From PALSA-612 sp035652235 (GTDB lineage: Bacteria > Actinomycetota > Thermoleophilia > Gaiellales > Gaiellaceae): 6,006 bases of DNA. Of this stretch, positions 4,565-6,006 are shown piece by piece. The DNA lies in assembly GCA_035652235.1 (NCBI GenBank), contig DASREE010000025.1, positions 1 through 6,006 of the forward strand. The letters run 5' to 3'. Under the pieces are notes generated by a model, which saw only the letters and a list, made by a program, of their open reading frames with translations, searched no databases and was not told where the DNA came from. Made by a program: the position numbers and the translations under genes. Each line of letters starts with the position of its first letter. The first letter of the stretch is position 1.

Positions 4565-5215
4565 TCAGCCCGCGAGCGGCTGCGCCCCGTCTGCCGTGCA
4601 GACGATGTGCAGCTCCTCCGGCTCCCACTCATACAGCACGGCGAAGGCGAGGTCGGTCACGTCGAGCAGGTCGCGGCTCGCGTACAGGCGGTAGCGCCGG
4701 CCGTCGACGATCTCGTGCAGCTCGTACGTCCGGGGAGGCGGCAGGTACCGCTCGGCCCGTGCGGCCGGCGACCCCGAGCGCTCGGCGAGCAGGCCGCGCT
4801 GCTCGGCCAGGGCTGCGGCGAGCACGAACGAGGACACGGCCCCCATGCCGATCAGGATCTGTCCGAGCCGCTGGCCGGTGCGGCTCTGCTCGGCGAGCGC
4901 GCGCTCGAGCTGCGCGTCGGTGATGTGCCCTCCCTCGACGAGCAGGCGGCCGAGCGGCATCCCCCGGCTCTCGCCGGGCTCGGCCCCGGCGAGCCGCTCC
5001 ACCTGCAGGTCGAGCCCGTGCTGCTCGGCGAGCGCGTCCCGCAGCGCGATCGCCGACACCCAGCCGCGCGCGTACAGGATCTCGCCCAGCCTGCCTCCCT
5101 GCACCTCCTGGTCGCGCAGGGCCTGCTGCAGCTGGAGCTCGGTGACGAGCCCGCGCGCGCGCAGGATCTGGCCGAGCCGCTGCCAGGCGAGGCGCGTCTC
5201 GGGCAGGGCGCTCAT
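4565..5215 (-). CDS. Stand-alone tandem MshEN-domain protein, candidate c-di-GMP effector
   Basis: This 216-residue soluble protein consists of two MshEN modules (the GspE/PilB/MshE N-terminal domain) plus a C-terminal tail. The MshEN motif is a 24-residue unit, RLGxx(L/V/I)2xxG(L/V/I)2x4Lx3Lx2Q, used in tandem; each unit holds half of one cyclic di-GMP. Four units are visible: 13-36 (RLGQIL...LRDQ), 42-65 (RLGEIL...LAEQ), 87-110 (PLGRLL...LAEQ) and 116-139 (RLGQIL...LAEQ). The spacer is exactly 5 residues within each pair (37-41 and 111-115), with about 21 between pairs. The third unit has Pro instead of the first Arg. No ATPase, glycosyltransferase or membrane segment follows; residues about 155-216 form an unrecognised tail (RTYELHEIVDGRRYRLYAS, then a hydrophobic DLAFAVLYEWEPEELHIV). 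The start ATG 5215 has no clear Shine-Dalgarno. The neighbours give no clue to its target. Confidence 0.85.
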   Translation of the reverse strand: MSALPETRLAWQRLGQILRARGLVTELQLQQALRDQEVQGGRLGEILYARGWVSAIALRDALAEQHGLDLQVERLAGAEPGESRGMPLGRLLVEGGHITDAQLERALAEQSRTGQRLGQILIGMGAVSSFVLAAALAEQRGLLAERSGSPAARAERYLPPPRTYELHEIVDGRRYRLYASRDLLDVTDLAFAVLYEWEPEELHIVCTADGAQPLAG

Positions 5216-5235
5216 CGGCGGTGCCGAGGTGCCGG

Positions 5236-5241
5236 TTGACA
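5236..5241 (+). promoter_or_regulatory. Isolated TTGACA hexamer upstream of the istB remnant
   Basis: A perfect -35-like TTGACA occurs on the plus strand, but at 17-18 nt downstream only poor -10 matches exist (GTCTAT or TCTATC). It could be a dead IS promoter or part of an IS end, since many IS21-family termini carry a TTGACA-like string. The stretch 5216-5340 otherwise shows nothing I can assign. Confidence 0.2.
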
Positions 5242-5340
5242 GCAGGTACGCACAGCTTGTCTATCGGCACGAGCGGCCACGCCTCGACACCCGAACGTGC
5301 ACGACGGTCCCGTCCCGGGCGTCCGCGGCGTCCCCGGTGG

Positions 5341-5777
5341 CGGCTAGAGCGACTGCTTGCGATCGAGGTCGAGGCGACCGAGGCCAGGCGCCTAGCCGGG
5401 CGCCTTCGCTTCGCCAGCCTGCCCGCCCCCTGGACGCTCGCCGACTTCGACTTCGACGCCCAGCCTGCGCTCGACAAGCAGCTCGTCGACGAGCTGGCGA
5501 CGCTCCGCTTCGTCGAGGAGGCGGCCAATCTGCTGATCGTCGGTCCGCCGGGGGTAGGGGCGGCAGGCGGTCGAGGCCGGCTACCGCGTCTACTACACGA
5601 GCGCGGCCGACCTCGTCGCCCGCTGCCACCGGGCCGCGCTCGAGGGCCGCTGGGCAACGACGATGCGCTTCTACTGTGCTCCACCAAAGCGTCGTGCTCC
5701 AGATCGACGGCGAGAGCTACCGGCTGCGCGCCCACCGCGCCCGCGCCGAGGCGCTGCGGGCCGCCTCCAGGCCATGA
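5341..5777 (+). pseudogene. istB: Decayed istB (IS21-family transposition helper ATPase)
   Basis: IstB-like sequence runs through three frames. Frame A (5341-5559) encodes LERLLAIEVEATEARRLAGR, FASLPAPWTLADFDFDAQPA (from about 5410) and ends in the start of the Walker A, LLIVGPPGVG. Frame B (5567-5677) resumes at AVEAGYRVYYTSAADLVARC and ends at GRWATTMRFYC. Frame C (5676-5777) gives the normal C-terminus, LHQSVVLQIDGESYRLRAHR through EALRAASRP, and TGA. So the Walker A Lys-Thr and the helix after it are deleted at about 5560, and the core with Walker B and the sensor region is deleted at about 5677. About 40 N-terminal residues are also missing, and no istA is present upstream. About 143 of the usual roughly 250-260 residues remain. 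IstB assists the IstA transposase in IS21 elements; this copy cannot bind ATP and is dead. Confidence 0.85.
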
Positions 5778-5859
5778 GCGGCGCCGAGAGGCTCACTCAC
5801 AGCGCCCAGCTCGGGCGACAGCCGCCCCAGACGGCCGCGCGAGCCTCCCACCCGGCCCA

Positions 5860-5881
5860 TTTTCGCCCGCGCCGGCGAAAA
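5860..5881. repeat. Inverted repeat downstream of istB, possible IS-end remnant
   Basis: TTTTCGCC (5860-5867) and GGCGAAAA (5874-5881) form a perfect 8-bp inverted repeat with a 6-nt loop, 82 bp after the istB stop. The T4 and A4 tracts stand out in a GC-rich background. Its place, where the right end of an IS21-type element would be, suggests terminus debris; a bidirectional hairpin terminator is the alternative. Confidence 0.4.
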
Positions 5882-5901
5882 CGAAGCGCTGAGAGGCGAT
5901 C

Positions 5902-6006
5902 TCAGGCCCTCGCAGCGGTCGGCGCGACCAAGTAGTCGACCGAATTCGTGGCCGAAGCGCGCTCCGCGGTCGTGATCGCGGGCCCTGCGGGCCCGCCCCG
6001 GCGGGT
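5902..6006 (-). CDS. Possible C-terminal end of a minus-strand gene (partial)
   Basis: A frame open from the right window edge ends at TGA 5904-5902 after 34 residues; its last part reads ITTAERASATNSVDYLVAPT, then AARA. Third codon positions are mostly G or C (30 of 34), which fits coding, but second positions are also GC-rich, so the signal is ambiguous. The family is not recognised. The overlapping palindromes at its far end could equally make this non-coding. Confidence 0.2.
   Translation of the reverse strand, partial: TRRGGPAGPAITTAERASATNSVDYLVAPTAARA
5978..6005. repeat. Overlapping GC-rich palindromes at the right edge
   Basis: GCGGGCCC (5978-5985) pairs with GGGCCCGC (5989-5996) around the 3-nt loop TGC. 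The second arm can alternatively pair onward: CCCGC (5992-5996) with GCGGG (6001-6005), loop CCCG. The two folds exclude each other. This could be a terminator or a REP-like element cut by the window end. Confidence 0.35.

Noticed and set aside
4629..5735. Minus-strand open frame across the MshEN gene and istB remnant
   Set aside because: It is out of frame with the MshEN motifs and antisense to istB; low-complexity Arg/Ala product.
1..6006. CRISPR array, phage genes, riboswitch or biosynthetic cluster
   Set aside because: No regularly spaced repeats, no phage structural or integrase gene, no recognisable riboswitch core and no multi-enzyme operon were seen.

Overview
The window is a GC-rich (by eye about 70%) bacterial chromosome segment. 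Near-exclusive G/C third codon positions, TAnnnT-type -10 boxes placed so that transcripts would start at or close to the start codon, and the mix of families suggest a high-GC Actinobacteriota member, possibly a Thermoleophilia-type lineage. That placement is inference; no marker gene here fixes the taxonomy.

Layout, left to right. Positions 3-98 hold the last codons of a + strand gene that looks like the end of a transposase. Positions 137-1824 hold a two-gene ABC exporter operon on the minus strand: an ATPase (982-1824) and an ABC-2 type permease (137-985), joined by a 4-nt stop/start overlap. Upstream of it, about 1861-2031 on the plus strand keeps a strong coding signature broken by an in-frame TGA and is probably a gene remnant. 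A small 73-residue protein of unknown function lies at 2018-2239 (minus). A perfect 11-bp hairpin at 2289-2316 separates it from a secreted beta-propeller protein of the ScyD/ScyE type (2335-3453, minus). A tRNA-Lys(TTT) gene (3694-3766, plus) follows, with a close -10 box.

The right half has an accessory flavour. A hicAB toxin-antitoxin pair (3854-4269, minus) sits just past the tRNA, and the far side of the pair carries a 10-bp copy (12 of 13 with one mismatch) of the tRNA 3' end. Next is a 216-residue protein (4565-5215, minus) built from two complete MshEN modules, i.e. four 24-residue half-sites of the cyclic di-GMP-binding motif, with no ATPase domain and an unrecognised C-terminal tail. 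The right end is a decayed IS21-family istB gene (about 5341-5777, plus) split over three reading frames, with its Walker A lysine and whole ATPase core lost, followed by inverted repeats that may be IS-end debris.

The genes do not form one pathway. The ABC operon, the propeller protein and the tRNA look like stable chromosomal content; the hicAB pair, the istB remnant and the transposase-like tail mark mobile-element traffic. The item most worth attention is the stand-alone double-MshEN protein, a candidate cyclic di-GMP effector.
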